From: G963668605 sp963668605
Lineage (GTDB): Bacteria; Acidobacteriota; Terriglobia; Bryobacterales; Bryobacteraceae
Length of the DNA stretch: 64,000 bases
Assembly: GCA_963668605.1 (NCBI GenBank)
Contig: OY764903.1
Coordinates: 5,270,001 to 5,334,000 of the forward strand
Direction: 5' to 3'
Positions 50,489-60,871 of the stretch are shown one piece after another; the first letter of the stretch is position 1, and every line of letters begins with the position of its first letter. The position numbers were made by a program, and so were the translations under genes. Under the pieces are notes generated by a model. That model did no database searches. It worked only from the letters and a program-made list of their open reading frames with translations, and was not told where the DNA came from.

Positions 50489-52534
50489 ATGCTCCGCTGC
50501 GCCGTTCTGACTCTGATTCTGGTGAACACTTGTTGCGCCGCTGATCTGTTCAAAGATGATTTCTCCGGCATTCCGCCGCGCGAGATCTCATTGCCGGTCA
50601 AAATGCTGACGAATGCGCTCCATGAGTATCACTATGTCGCGCATCGCGGCGTTCCCCTGTTCCCTTGGGAGAACGCGCAACTTCATGCCGACAACTGGGC
50701 CGGCGGCGATGAGGACGGCAAACCGTATCTGGAACAACACACCATCAGCGACCAACCGAAGCTGTGGAACCCGACGATGATTACCGGGGATCCCGAGTGG
50801 TCCGACTATACGCTGGAGGTGAAAGTCCGCCCGCTGCTGAAGGAGCAGATGGCAGGAATCGTCTTTCGCTACCGTACCAATCGCCATTACTATCTTTTCG
50901 CGTTGACCGAGGGCAACAAGGCGGTTTTGCGCCTCCGTTTGCCGGTGGAGACGAAGTACCGCGTCGCGGACTGGAAGGAACTCGGTTCGGTCGATTTCGC
51001 CTACGACATGAAGCGCTACTACGCGCTCAAGGTCGAAAACGACGGCCCAAAAATCAAGGCCTACATCGACGGAAAACTCCTACTCGAAGCCAGCGACGGA
51101 GAGATCTTGAGAGGTAAGGTCGGCGTCACTTCCACAATCCCAGCGCGGTTCACCGACGTCCGCGTGAGTGTGAGCGGAGCCAAGGAACGCGAGATTGCGG
51201 ATCGTATCGCAGCACGCGAAACCGAACTCGCCCAACTGCGCGCCGCTAACCCGCAGCCCAAACTCTGGAAGAAATTCGACACTCCGCGCTTTGGTGCGGG
51301 CCGCAATGTGCGCTTCGGTGATCTCGACGGCGACGGCCAGGTCGACATGCTGATTGCACAGAATGTTCGCAAGGCATTGAGGAACTCCTTCAATCAGATC
51401 ACCTGCCTGACCGCCGTCACGTTCGACGGCAAGATACTTTGGCAAAGCGGCCGCGCGGAACCCTTCAACGACGTGCTCGCGAACGACACACCGTTTCAGA
51501 TTCACGACGTGGATGGCGACGGCAAGAACGAAGTCGTCGTCGTGAAGGACTTCAAGATTCAGGTCCTCGAAGGCGCCACAGGCAAGCTCAAGCAGTGGGC
51601 CTGGATGCCCGAAGCGCCCAAGGACAACAATCCCAGGCCATACGAACTGGAGGTCGGCGACTCGATTTACTTCCTGAATGTCTCCGGTGGAAAAGGGCAG
51701 ACCGACATCCTGATCAAAGACCGCTATCGCACTTTTTGGGTTTTCAACAACAAACTCAAAGTGCTCTGGAGCGCGCAATGCAACGTGGGCCATTATCCGT
51801 ATTCGCTCGACTTTAATGGCGATGGCCGCGAGGAAGTCTTCATCGGATATTCAATGTTCTCCTCCGATGGCAAAAAGCTATGGAGTCACGACGACATCCT
51901 GAAGGACCACTCGGACGCCGTCATCATGGGCAACCTCGGGCCCGACCCGAAGAGCCCCGTTCGCGCCTATCTGTTCGGCAGCGATGAGGGCTTCGTGATG
52001 CTCGACACCGAAGGCAAGATCCTGAAGCGCTGGAAGATGGGCCACACGCAGAGCCCGAGCGTCGGCAAGTACCGCATGGATGTTCCAGGTCTGCAACTGA
52101 TGTCGATCAACTTCTGGCGGAATCCGGGCATCGTCACTCTGTACGACTATCAGGGCAACGTGCTCGAGCAAGGCGAACCGGTGCACAGCGGCAGCCCCAT
52201 GCTTCCGGTCAATTGGAGGGGCGACGGCCAGGAATTCGTCGCGCTGTCTCCCAATCCGTTTGAAGGAGGCATGATCGACGGCAAGCTACGCCGCGTGGTG
52301 ATGTTCCCGAACGACGGCCATCCGGACCTGGCGATGAACGTGATGAACGTGACCGGCGATGAACGCGACGAGATTATCTGTTGGGACGCCGAGCGCGTCT
52401 GGATTTACACGCAGGACCGCCCATTCACGGGCAAGAAAATCTACGCTCCATTGCGCAACCCCGATTACAACGAGTCGAACTATCGGACAAACATCTCGCT
52501 GCCGGCATGGAAGGACTACACGCCGTCCAAGTAA
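50489..52534 (+). CDS. Secreted FG-GAP repeat protein with LamG/DUF1080-like domain
   Basis: A 681-residue exported protein. The signal peptide is MLRCAVLTLILVNTCCA. The N-half (about residues 25-240) resembles the concanavalin-like 3-keto-glycoside hydrolase/LamG fold (DYTLEVKVRP, AGIVFRYRTNRHYYLFAL, GKVGVTSTIPARFTDVRVSV). The C-half has FG-GAP/VCBS calcium-binding motifs: FGDLDGDGQVDMLIAQ, HDVDGDGKNEVVVV, LDFNGDGREEVFIG. These repeats occur in polysaccharide lyases of family 11, but I cannot confirm lyase activity. ATG 50489 has GAGAGGAAACC upstream. The open frame extending into the tRNA gene is spurious. Confidence 0.82.
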   Translation: MLRCAVLTLILVNTCCAADLFKDDFSGIPPREISLPVKMLTNALHEYHYVAHRGVPLFPWENAQLHADNWAGGDEDGKPYLEQHTISDQPKLWNPTMITGDPEWSDYTLEVKVRPLLKEQMAGIVFRYRTNRHYYLFALTEGNKAVLRLRLPVETKYRVADWKELGSVDFAYDMKRYYALKVENDGPKIKAYIDGKLLLEASDGEILRGKVGVTSTIPARFTDVRVSVSGAKEREIADRIAARETELAQLRAANPQPKLWKKFDTPRFGAGRNVRFGDLDGDGQVDMLIAQNVRKALRNSFNQITCLTAVTFDGKILWQSGRAEPFNDVLANDTPFQIHDVDGDGKNEVVVVKDFKIQVLEGATGKLKQWAWMPEAPKDNNPRPYELEVGDSIYFLNVSGGKGQTDILIKDRYRTFWVFNNKLKVLWSAQCNVGHYPYSLDFNGDGREEVFIGYSMFSSDGKKLWSHDDILKDHSDAVIMGNLGPDPKSPVRAYLFGSDEGFVMLDTEGKILKRWKMGHTQSPSVGKYRMDVPGLQLMSINFWRNPGIVTLYDYQGNVLEQGEPVHSGSPMLPVNWRGDGQEFVALSPNPFEGGMIDGKLRRVVMFPNDGHPDLAMNVMNVTGDERDEIICWDAERVWIYTQDRPFTGKKIYAPLRNPDYNESNYRTNISLPAWKDYTPSK

Positions 52535-52535
52535 A

Positions 52536-54851
52536 TTAATCGGCGCGACCCCAGCTCTTGTTTGGAATACGTCCGAGCGTCAACTCAAGCGTTCCGCCCT
52601 GGACCAGCTCGGCGTGCGTGATCCAGAAGCGGTTCGTCAGCGGTTTCCCGTTGAGCTTCGCCGACTGGATGTAGACGTTTTCCGGCGCGTTATTCTTCGT
52701 CACAATCGTGAAACTCCTGCCGGGGTAGAAGCGCGAATCGAGTTGGATGGTCACGCGGTCGAACAGTGGACTTGTGATCTCGTAACGCGGTTCGGCCGCC
52801 GCGCCGCCTTGTATATCGAACAGCCCGATGGCCATCAGAACGCCCAGTCCGCCCATCTGTCCCTGATCCTCGTCGCCGTTGTATCCGCCATAAGGTGAGA
52901 CGTCTCCGAAGACCTCCTGTTTGATGCGCCGCACCCAGTACTGCGTCAGCCACGGCGCACCCGCATGGCTGAACAGATGGGCCATGTGGCAGGATGGCTG
53001 GTTTTCATAGTCGATCCAATTTTCGGCATGCTGCCCGTGCGGCGTCACGAAGCGCCCCGGCGTGGCCAGCTCAAACTGGTGTGCCAGTTTTTCGATGAAG
53101 CGGGCGGGTCCGCCCAGCCTGCCGATCAGACCTTGGATGTCCTGCGGCATGAAATAGGTATAGATTGCCGCATTGCTCTCTACGAAGCCAGGGCAGGCGC
53201 CGCCTTTGCATATCGGCTCGAAGGGTATTAACCAACTGCCATCTTTGTTCTTCGGACGGATCCATCCGCTCGAATCGTCGAACAGATTCTTCCAGTTCCC
53301 CGAGCGTTTCAGAAAGAGCGATTCGTCTTCTTTCTTTCCCAGCGCTTTGGCGAATTGGCCCAGGCACCAATCGGAATAGGCGTATTCGAGCGTCTGCGCA
53401 GCGCCCGCGCGGTGCATGCCTTTCGTGCCGGCGCCCATCGGCACATAGCCGCGCTCGACGTAATAGTTCATTCCGCCACCCTGCGGGTTGGGTCCGAACT
53501 CATAGCCCGCGCGGTCGCGGATGCCGCCCGGGAAAGCGTTCTTGCGGCAGCCCGCATAGGCGATCTCAATGTCGAAATCGCGGATGCCTTTGTTGTACGC
53601 CGCGGCGATCAGCGGAGTCGCCTGGTCTCCGATCATGACGAAGGTATAGTTGCCTCCGGCCGGGCCACGCGCGATCATTCCACCGTTGGTGTAGTAGTCG
53701 ACCAACGAGGCAGCCATTTCGCTCATCAGCTTCGGGTAGGCCAGCGGCCAAAGAACGTTCAGGTTCCATTGCGAACCCCAGAAGGAATCCGAATTGTAGG
53801 TGCTTCGCAACGGACGGCCTTGCGCGTCGAGCGGCACGCGCCGCACGCGGGGCTGCGCGCCGGTGTTGTCGATGTACGATCCATCGGCGTCGCTAAAGGT
53901 CCGCCGGCCCAGCAGCGCATGCCACAGATCGGTGTAATATTTCGTGCGCTGCGGCGCGCTGCCGCCTTCGACTTCGATCTTGCTCAACCACTCGTTCCAT
54001 TCGTCACGTGAAGCCCGCACCACACCGTCAAAATCCCATCCGTTCAACTCCGCTTTCAAATTGCTACGCGCATTGTCCTCGCTGACGTAGGAGATGGTGA
54101 CCTTCATCAGAACGGTGGTGGGCTTCGCGAACTCGAAGCGGACATAACCGCCCGAACCAGCGCCAGAGGTGCGCTCGACGCCCGTCTTTACGGTTCCCTT
54201 CTCCCATCCGCCGAACTCGGCGAAGGGCTTGTCGAACTCCACGACGAAGTACACGGTGAGCGCTTTCTCACGGCGCTGCGTTGGCGCCAGAACCGAATAG
54301 CCGGCCAGGCTGCGTTCGCCAGTCCGCCGGATGGAGGCATCCTGCATCTTGGTCATCGCCAGCGGAGCGCCGACGTCGAAAAGTACGTGGGCCTTGCTGG
54401 TAGCCGGAAACTGGTAGCGATGGAAGCCGGTGCGTTTTGTCGAAGTCAGTTCCACGATGACGTGCGAATTCTCAAGCGTCACTTTGTGGTAGCCAGGCTT
54501 CACAATCTCCTTTTCGTGCGAGAAAGGCGATTGATACGCTTCATAGCCTTCGTGACCGTTCATGCGGCCGACGATGGGCATCACAGGGATTCCGGCCAAT
54601 TGCCAATCGTGGATGTGGCTGAAGCAGCGTATGCTCTTCTCGCCGTACACATAGCCTGCGCCCCAGTCGCCTTCCACGTTGGTGTCGGGGCTGAGATTGA
54701 CCATGCCGAAGGGGCGGCATGCCGAGGAGAAGTAAATCCAGCGCGGCTTGTGCGTGTCGATTAAGGGATCCACCCAATCGACGGGGCTTTTTGCGGTCTG
54801 CGCGGCGGCGCTGCAAACAACGATGGCGGCAATCGACGATTTCAGGAACAC
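52536..54851 (-). CDS. GH92-family glycoside hydrolase (alpha-mannosidase type)
   Basis: A 771-residue secreted exo-acting hydrolase that needs calcium and removes alpha-mannose in known members. After the signal peptide (MFLKSSIAAIVVCSAAAQ) come the N-domain (DPLIDTHKPRW, SPDTNVEGDWGAGY, CFSHIHDWQLAGIP) and the catalytic domain with the family stretch TLEYAYSDWCLGQFAKALGK and the acid/base region NGDEDQGQMGGLGVLMAIGLF. GTG 54851 is preceded by GGAGGTGA seven bases upstream, better than any upstream start. It is convergent with the FG-GAP gene (1 base between stops). Confidence 0.9.
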   Translation of the reverse strand: MFLKSSIAAIVVCSAAAQTAKSPVDWVDPLIDTHKPRWIYFSSACRPFGMVNLSPDTNVEGDWGAGYVYGEKSIRCFSHIHDWQLAGIPVMPIVGRMNGHEGYEAYQSPFSHEKEIVKPGYHKVTLENSHVIVELTSTKRTGFHRYQFPATSKAHVLFDVGAPLAMTKMQDASIRRTGERSLAGYSVLAPTQRREKALTVYFVVEFDKPFAEFGGWEKGTVKTGVERTSGAGSGGYVRFEFAKPTTVLMKVTISYVSEDNARSNLKAELNGWDFDGVVRASRDEWNEWLSKIEVEGGSAPQRTKYYTDLWHALLGRRTFSDADGSYIDNTGAQPRVRRVPLDAQGRPLRSTYNSDSFWGSQWNLNVLWPLAYPKLMSEMAASLVDYYTNGGMIARGPAGGNYTFVMIGDQATPLIAAAYNKGIRDFDIEIAYAGCRKNAFPGGIRDRAGYEFGPNPQGGGMNYYVERGYVPMGAGTKGMHRAGAAQTLEYAYSDWCLGQFAKALGKKEDESLFLKRSGNWKNLFDDSSGWIRPKNKDGSWLIPFEPICKGGACPGFVESNAAIYTYFMPQDIQGLIGRLGGPARFIEKLAHQFELATPGRFVTPHGQHAENWIDYENQPSCHMAHLFSHAGAPWLTQYWVRRIKQEVFGDVSPYGGYNGDEDQGQMGGLGVLMAIGLFDIQGGAAAEPRYEITSPLFDRVTIQLDSRFYPGRSFTIVTKNNAPENVYIQSAKLNGKPLTNRFWITHAELVQGGTLELTLGRIPNKSWGRAD

Positions 54852-54892
54852 CGGCCAGTCACCTCCCTGTCTCAGTGCTGATTTTATTACGC

Positions 54893-56119
54893 TCAGCCCA
54901 GACCGAGCACGCCCTTGATGACGCCCGTCACCTGCGAACTCATTTGCATGCCGAATCTCGGAATCACCATGCAAATCGGAGCGAGCGTGATCCATTCCAG
55001 CGACTCGAAAGAATCGAGCGCGAGCAAAATCAGCAGAGGCGAGAGGATGCGGCCATAGTCAAACGCTTCCAACCAGTCGCCCGGCCGCCAGAGGAGTAGC
55101 GCCAGCGTCACGAACAACACGATGGCGAAGCCCGAGGGGGCCATTCGCTGCCGGCGCAGCGAGAAGAGCGCTACAAGGATCGCCGCCAGAACGCCTGCGG
55201 CGGCAAGAAAGTCGAGTCCCTGGAGGAGTAGATTCAGAGCTGGATCGAATGGGTAGTAAGCAGGATGCACGAATCGGTCCAGCAATCCCGTGAACGGGAC
55301 CCAGAGTCTCCCGTTCTGTGGGTATGGGTCGGTTCTTTGGACTACGTATGCGTACCATAGCAAGGCGGGAATGCCGGCCGTTGCGGCGAGCAGCGCATGC
55401 CGGTAGCGCTTCTCCGTCAACAACCACATGCAGTAGGCGCCAGCCAGCAAAATGCCCGTGTCACGGGTGAGCGCGGCGAGCGCCAGCACGGCGTAGAGCG
55501 TCCCATCGAACCTGTGCGTGCGAGTCAGCAATACGAAGGCCAGCACCAGCGCGGCAAGCGACACGTCCACGGCCATTCGGTCGGTTGAGACCACAGCGGC
55601 GGGTGTGAAAAAGAAGACCATGCCCCAGGCTGCGCTACGGCCATTCAGTACCGCCAGTCTGCTCAGGCAGTAGGCGCCGAGCAGAAAAAAGAGCAACACG
55701 GCCGTTTTGTAGGCGGCATCGATGTACTCCGCCCGGCCGGCGGCGAGCAGGAAAGCAGTCGCGGGAATCAGGATGCGGCGGTAGCGCAAACGGGGTGCGT
55801 CAATATACTGCGCCAAGCCGTCCCGCAGCAGCGGGTCGTGCGCGATGTAGTGGTAGAATTGCCCGTCCCAACCATTCGAGCCCGGAAAGCGGTAGATCTG
55901 TTCTCCGCTCAGGGACGGCGGAACGGGCGCAAGATCCCCCGTACAGAACAGGGCGCTCCAGTTGCCGCCGTAATTGTAGTGAACGGTTGCAGTTTGCCAA
56001 AGCAGAACGAGCAGTGCACAGCCCGCGGCCCAGGAGAGACTGCGCCTGCGCGAAGGCATCGAGAGAGACACCCCTGGCATTCTTTGCGGAGCTTCGACCA
56101 ATTCGTTCACGACTCTCAA
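54893..56119 (-). CDS. Polytopic membrane protein of unknown function
   Basis: A 408-residue integral membrane protein with roughly ten hydrophobic helices (for example WAAGCALLVLLWQ, AVLLFFLLGAYCLSRL, SLAALVLAFVLLTR, GVLAAILVALFSL). The large loop after the first helix has YNYGGNWSALFCTGD and GSNGWDGQFYHYIAHDP, a pattern common in lipid-linked glycosyltransferase-like (GT-C fold) proteins. No catalytic motif is certain. The start is uncertain: TTG 56119, or ATG codons at residues 14 and 21 of that frame. Gene lies 41 bases upstream of GH92 on the same strand. Confidence 0.65.
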   Translation of the reverse strand: MRVVNELVEAPQRMPGVSLSMPSRRRSLSWAAGCALLVLLWQTATVHYNYGGNWSALFCTGDLAPVPPSLSGEQIYRFPGSNGWDGQFYHYIAHDPLLRDGLAQYIDAPRLRYRRILIPATAFLLAAGRAEYIDAAYKTAVLLFFLLGAYCLSRLAVLNGRSAAWGMVFFFTPAAVVSTDRMAVDVSLAALVLAFVLLTRTHRFDGTLYAVLALAALTRDTGILLAGAYCMWLLTEKRYRHALLAATAGIPALLWYAYVVQRTDPYPQNGRLWVPFTGLLDRFVHPAYYPFDPALNLLLQGLDFLAAAGVLAAILVALFSLRRQRMAPSGFAIVLFVTLALLLWRPGDWLEAFDYGRILSPLLILLALDSFESLEWITLAPICMVIPRFGMQMSSQVTGVIKGVLGLG

Positions 56120-56280
56120 CCGGTTAACCCATTAAAATTGCGAATGTTGCTTAAAGCCTCCTGGCTGCCGGTTCCGTCGACCTGGTGGTAGACTACACAA
56201 ATCGCGGCGACGAGGCGTCCAGATCGCATCTCTAATACTCGACGCATTTTTCGCCTGCTGATTTTTGGCCGTCCGGATGT

Positions 56281-57405
56281 ATGTTGAAAATGCAGCTTTT
56301 CCCAATTCTGTTTGCTGTGACGACTATCGCAGCAGCTCAGCTACTATACTTCGACCATCTGCGGATTGGCGGGGGCGAGGTCACTCCCGCTGCTCAGGCG
56401 CGGACGTTCACCAATCCACTGCTGCCTGCAGGTGCGGATCCCTGGGTCATCCATAAGGATGGTTGGTATTATTACACCCACACCACGGGCCGCAACTTGA
56501 CCCTCTGGAAGACAAGGTCCATCGCCGATCTGGCCACAGCCAAAAAGAAACTGGTCTGGACTCCGCCCGCTTCGGGTCCATACTCCAAGAGCATTTGGGC
56601 TCCAGAGCTGCATTTTCTGGCGGGCAAATGGTACATCTACTTTGCCGCGGACGATGGCCTCAACCGAAACCACCGGCTCTATGTTCTGGAGAACGCCTCA
56701 CCGGATCCGCTGGAGGGCGACTGGAAGCTGATGGGCAAACTGACCACGCCCGAGGACAAGTGGGCGATCGACGGCTCCGTGTTCGAGCATCAGGGCCAGC
56801 TCTACCTGCTCTGGTCCGGATGGGAGGGTGCTGAGAACGGGCGTCAGGATATATATCTATGCCGTCTGCAAAACCCATGGACTGCAACCGGGCCCAGGGT
56901 ACGCCTCTCCAAGCCGGAATACGAGTGGGAGAAGAACGGCGACATTGTGCGGCCAGGGCCTGATGGCAAGTTCCACGTGGACGTGAACGAGGGCCCCCAG
57001 GCACTGCTGCGCGATGGACGTGTATTCGTGATCTACTCGGCCAGCGGTTGCTGGACCGACGATTACGCGCTCGGCATGCTTTGGGCAGAAAAAGGCAGCG
57101 ACCTCCTTGATCCTGCGTCCTGGCGCAAACACCCAAGCCCGGTTTTCAAAGCGGCAGGATCGGGAAGCACGGGCGTTCATGGGGCAGGGCACAATTCGTT
57201 CTTCCGATCTCCCGACGGAACGGAGGATTGGATTCTCTATCACGCGAATCCACAGGCTGGGCAGGGCTGCGGCGGACATCGAAACCCGCGCGCGCAGCGC
57301 TTTACCTGGACGCCCAGCGGAATGCCCGACTTCGGCGCCCCCATATCCGCCGGCGTGCCTCTTTCCGTTCCCTCCGAAGGGCGGGCTGCTACAGCCGCGC
57401 CGTGA
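56281..57405 (+). CDS. GH43-family glycoside hydrolase (arabinofuranosidase/xylosidase type)
   Basis: A 374-residue secreted five-blade propeller hydrolase. The signal peptide MLKMQLFPILFAVTTIAAAQ precedes the family catalytic trio: general base Asp53 (GADPWVIH), Asp164 (KWAIDGSVF) and general acid Glu237 (DVNEGPQ). Other family traits are SIWAPELHFLAGKWYIYF and VHGAGHNSFFRSPDG. Known members release arabinose or xylose from hemicelluloses. It is flanked by the long intergenic stretch downstream and is likely its own transcript. Confidence 0.92.
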   Translation: MLKMQLFPILFAVTTIAAAQLLYFDHLRIGGGEVTPAAQARTFTNPLLPAGADPWVIHKDGWYYYTHTTGRNLTLWKTRSIADLATAKKKLVWTPPASGPYSKSIWAPELHFLAGKWYIYFAADDGLNRNHRLYVLENASPDPLEGDWKLMGKLTTPEDKWAIDGSVFEHQGQLYLLWSGWEGAENGRQDIYLCRLQNPWTATGPRVRLSKPEYEWEKNGDIVRPGPDGKFHVDVNEGPQALLRDGRVFVIYSASGCWTDDYALGMLWAEKGSDLLDPASWRKHPSPVFKAAGSGSTGVHGAGHNSFFRSPDGTEDWILYHANPQAGQGCGGHRNPRAQRFTWTPSGMPDFGAPISAGVPLSVPSEGRAATAAP

Positions 57406-57844
57406 CCTCGCCGCCCGTGCGCTGCGATCATTATCCTTGTTCGGATTGGCGCTGTGCACCGCAGCCTTTGCGCTTAACACCCGCTCAGATTGTGGATTGA
57501 CACCGGGAATAGACGATCTCATACTCTTTATTGCCATGCACCGCCGGCTGTCTGCCGGATGGGCGTACTGGTGGGCCAAGGCCGAATAAGCCTGGCCAGG
57601 AAGTGGGTGAGCCGCCCAGCAAGATTGGCGGTCCTAAGCCCGAAATATGAATATCGAGCTGCGGCATTCGTAAGGAATCCGCACATTGAGCTCTTTAGCA
57701 GGCTGCTCCGAGCCAGAGCAGCTGCGGGCACGCTTCGCTGTTGGCCAAGTTCCCCACCTCTGGGTTCGAGGCAACATTCGAGTCTGCCTTACGGAACACC
57801 AACGCAAGAGACGTGCCCGCGTGCCTCGTAAAGAGGAGGGCACA
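57406..57844. other. 439-bp region without recognisable gene
   Basis: No supported gene. A short hairpin (GCTGCTC/GAGCAGC, 57702-57722) occurs. A small frame 57537-57590 (MHRRLSAGWAYWWAKAE) has no family. The AGAGGAGGG box just before 57845 is the ribosome-binding site of the next gene. This may be the left junction of an inserted segment. Confidence 0.4.
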
Positions 57845-59716
57845 ATGCTCAACTACACGCGGCGGCGTTTCACCGACGCCGTTCTCGTAACCTATAGTCA
57901 AGCGTCTTCTGGGTGCATGTTTCGACTGGTGACGTCACTCGCCACGCTCCTGCTCCTCACGATAGTTCCGGCTGGGACGATTGGGGCCGCCGTGGATCTC
58001 ACCGACATACTGGTCACAGGCCATGACGGAAAGGGATGTTGGGGTTCTTCCTGGTGCTACACCAACCCGCTCCTGGTGCGGGCCGACAAGAACGGCAACG
58101 TAGTCTGGCAGGTCCCCATCCCCATATACGGCTGGACCATGATCCATGGCAATGTTCAGATCGCCGATCGGAACGTCACCGAGGACTCGTTCTACCTGTC
58201 AACCTATTTCGACGATTCGAAAGTCGGCGGCAAACACCGGATCCTGAAGTTCAACAAGGATGGCCAACTCGAGTGGGACCTTCCGTTTGACCCCATGCCG
58301 ATGGTGGTCTCGGCCAGTCCGCTTCTCGGCGGGATCTACGCGATTAGCTGGGGCGGAAATACGCTGTACCGGATCGGCCCGGGTGGGGCCGTGATCTGGA
58401 GCAAGACCTTTACCGATCCCCTGCGGGAGATTGCAGCCGATATCGGCACGGGCGGAGTCTATGTCCTTCCGCGAGTAGCCGGGACCGGCACCGTCATCAA
58501 GCTGGGACCGGACGGCAGTCTGATCTGGACCCGGAATCTGGCCCCGTACGAGCCGCAGTATCTGGACGCCAATCCACTTGACGGCGGCGTCTACGTCGCC
58601 TGCGACGACTACGGACATCACAGCGCTCGGCTCGACCGCGATGGTAACGTGCTGTGGTGGCTGACCGATTTCCCCGTCGTATGGCCCAACGGCGGGACCT
58701 ATGGCCGGGGAGTAGACCTGGTGGACGGGGGCTTCTACATTGGCGCCTGGTACGACAAACTCGGCAAAGTCGCACCGAACGGTACGCCGATGTGGACGAT
58801 CACCACGCCGTCCTACAACGGTTACCTCGCCGCAGCAGTAGACGGCAATGCAGCCTATGTCGCGGTGGGCGGCGCGGCGCTAACCCAGAAGTACAGCGGC
58901 GCCGGAGCTCTTTTGTGGAGTAAACGTATCGGTCCGCCCTCGTGGGTCGGAGGCTTCTATGACACACCCGGCGTTCATATCGGCATCCCGGCGCCTAATC
59001 GGCCGCCTGTGGCGAACTGTCGGAATGTGACCGCGTCGGCAGGGTCTGCGTGTACGCTTGCCGCGTCGATCAACAACGGATCGTCTGATCCCGATGGCGA
59101 CCCGATCACTTTGGTTCAATCGCCTACCGGACCGTTCGGACTCGGGACCACGACGGTCCAACTGACTGTGTCCGACGATCACGGCGCGTCGGCTAGCTGT
59201 TCGGCTGTGGTCACGGTGCAGGATACGACAGCGCCGGTGTTAACGGTCCCTGCGGTGGTCATAGCGAACGCGACCAGTCCAGCGGGTGCGCTCGTTACCG
59301 ACGCGGTGCTGGGAGCGTCGACCTCCGACAACTGCTGCACACCCACGATCACGCGAACGCCGTCTGGCAACCAGTTCCCGATCGGTTCTACGACAGTGAA
59401 CTACGTTGCCCGCGACACGGCTGGCAACCAGACGATGGCGGTGCAGACGGTCAAGGTGCTGGGGGCCTCTGATCAGGCGGCAAACCTGATGGTTTCAGTG
59501 GAGCAGTCCGCAGTCGAGCCGGGCGTAAGAAACAGCCTGTTGTCGAAGTTGGACAACGCCCTGGCTTCAATTGCGCGCAACAAAGGTGCGGCGTGCAACC
59601 AGCTATCCGCCTTTGTCAACGAGGTGAGCGCCCAGGCCGGAAAGAAGATCCCAGCCGCGCAGGCGCAGGATTGGATTGCGGCCGTCGGCCGCATCCGTGC
59701 GTCGCTTGGGTGCTGA
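57845..59716 (+). CDS. Secreted PQQ-like propeller protein with Ig/HYR and FIMAH-like C-terminus
   Basis: A 623-residue exported protein. A hydrophobic run (LVTSLATLLLLTIVPAGT, about residues 28-45) is the probable signal; ATG 57917 would give a shorter leader. Propeller blades follow, such as GNVVWQVPIPIYGWTM, GGAVIWSKTFTD, DGSLIWTRNLA and GNVLWWLTDFP. Residues about 390-530 hold PKD/HYR-type Ig domains (SSDPDGDPITL, DNCCTPTITRTPSGNQFPIG). The last 75 residues (NSLLSKLDNALASIARNKG, ACNQLSAFVNEVSAQAGKK) match the FIMAH helical domain found in secreted proteins. It has a strong RBS (AGAGGAGGG). Neighbouring truncation of an MFS gene suggests it arrived by insertion. Confidence 0.82.
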   Translation: MLNYTRRRFTDAVLVTYSQASSGCMFRLVTSLATLLLLTIVPAGTIGAAVDLTDILVTGHDGKGCWGSSWCYTNPLLVRADKNGNVVWQVPIPIYGWTMIHGNVQIADRNVTEDSFYLSTYFDDSKVGGKHRILKFNKDGQLEWDLPFDPMPMVVSASPLLGGIYAISWGGNTLYRIGPGGAVIWSKTFTDPLREIAADIGTGGVYVLPRVAGTGTVIKLGPDGSLIWTRNLAPYEPQYLDANPLDGGVYVACDDYGHHSARLDRDGNVLWWLTDFPVVWPNGGTYGRGVDLVDGGFYIGAWYDKLGKVAPNGTPMWTITTPSYNGYLAAAVDGNAAYVAVGGAALTQKYSGAGALLWSKRIGPPSWVGGFYDTPGVHIGIPAPNRPPVANCRNVTASAGSACTLAASINNGSSDPDGDPITLVQSPTGPFGLGTTTVQLTVSDDHGASASCSAVVTVQDTTAPVLTVPAVVIANATSPAGALVTDAVLGASTSDNCCTPTITRTPSGNQFPIGSTTVNYVARDTAGNQTMAVQTVKVLGASDQAANLMVSVEQSAVEPGVRNSLLSKLDNALASIARNKGAACNQLSAFVNEVSAQAGKKIPAAQAQDWIAAVGRIRASLGC

Positions 59717-59855
59717 TCTGGAAACCGGCGCACGTAAAGGCCACGTCAGAGTCCGGTGGTGGAGTGTCTTTGCCGGCAGTGGAACGGCACTTCGCTTTGA
59801 ATGCCGTCATTAGTGAATCTCTCGGACTAGAGGGTTTTTGGCTTGAGCGTATTGG

Positions 59856-59933
59856 TTGGCGGTCCAGGTAATTCAGCAGCCACACCAGCCACAGCAGAGC
59901 GACGACGAACCAGATGTAACGCGAAGGCATCAT
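59856..59933 (-). pseudogene. 5' stump of an MFS transporter gene
   Basis: The minus-strand ATG at 59933 begins MMPSRYIWFVVALLWLVWLL then NYLDRQ, a textbook first helix of MFS transporters of the hexuronate/anion family. After about 26 codons the sequence changes abruptly to unrelated residues. The stump lies 72 bases downstream of the sialidase stop, as expected for a sialidase-transporter operon. The rest of the transporter is missing and the PQQ/FIMAH gene occupies the space. Confidence 0.72.
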
Positions 59934-60871
59934 GGCAACCTACTCCTCCCGCATCGCAAGTTTCACACGATCTCGTCGCCCGGTTCTTCGTGGAAGTGCG
60001 CCATGTCACTTTGCTTTTCCCGTGCCCGCGTCCTTGCCGTCCGTCAGCCAGTCGAGGTTGAATCGCGCTATGCTGAGCGCGGCCGTGCGGAAGGCCTTGT
60101 CGTCCCTGCCGCCGCGCTCGTAAAAGCAAAGCGCCATGCCATCCTTCGTCACTGCCAAATCCGAGTAGCCGGACCAGCCGGCTTCCAAGGTCTTCGACAC
60201 CGGCCACGTCTCGCCCTCGTCGTAGCTCAGCTTCACGCTAAGGTTGCGGCGGTCGCGATTCACTCCCGGCGCCGCTTTGCCATCGCGGCGTTCGAGGTTG
60301 TCGGGATTCGAAAAGAGCAGCCGGTTGCGGCCTCCCCCGCGCGCGGTGCTGAAGCGTACCATACTGGCCATGCAGATCGGCTCCAGCAATTGCGGATGGA
60401 ATCGGGGCGCGCTCCAGCCCGTTGCTCCATCCTTGCTGTACACGAGTGTGCGGCGGTGATCCTTGGATTCGCTGCGCACGTTCAACATCACGCGGCCGTC
60501 GGCGAGTTCCTCCGCCACTGTCTCGCTGGGGAACACGTGCTGCGGCGTATTCTGAACCGCGATGTCGCCCCGGCGCCAGGTTTTCCCATGATCGTCGCTG
60601 AAGATCACCGAGGCGACCGATGGCCGGTGCGCGTGCCCGCCGGTTCCCGTGGACATCCAGATTGGGACGACCAGGCGTCCACTTCGCATCTGTATGCCAT
60701 GACCCGGTCCCGTGGCCAGCACCTTCCAATCGTATTCCTGGCGAAACTTCTCGAACGTCGCAGTGATCTCGACGGGTGCGGAAAACGTCTTGCCCTCGTC
60801 CGTGCTGCGCATGTGGAAACAGCGCATGTATTCCAGGCAGAACAGGAAATGCACCGTCCCGTCCAGGTCCA

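Noticed and set aside
50212..50601. N-terminal extension of the TonB receptor frame
   Set aside because: It reads through a perfect tRNA-Leu gene and has no signal peptide; ATG 50211 has a good RBS.
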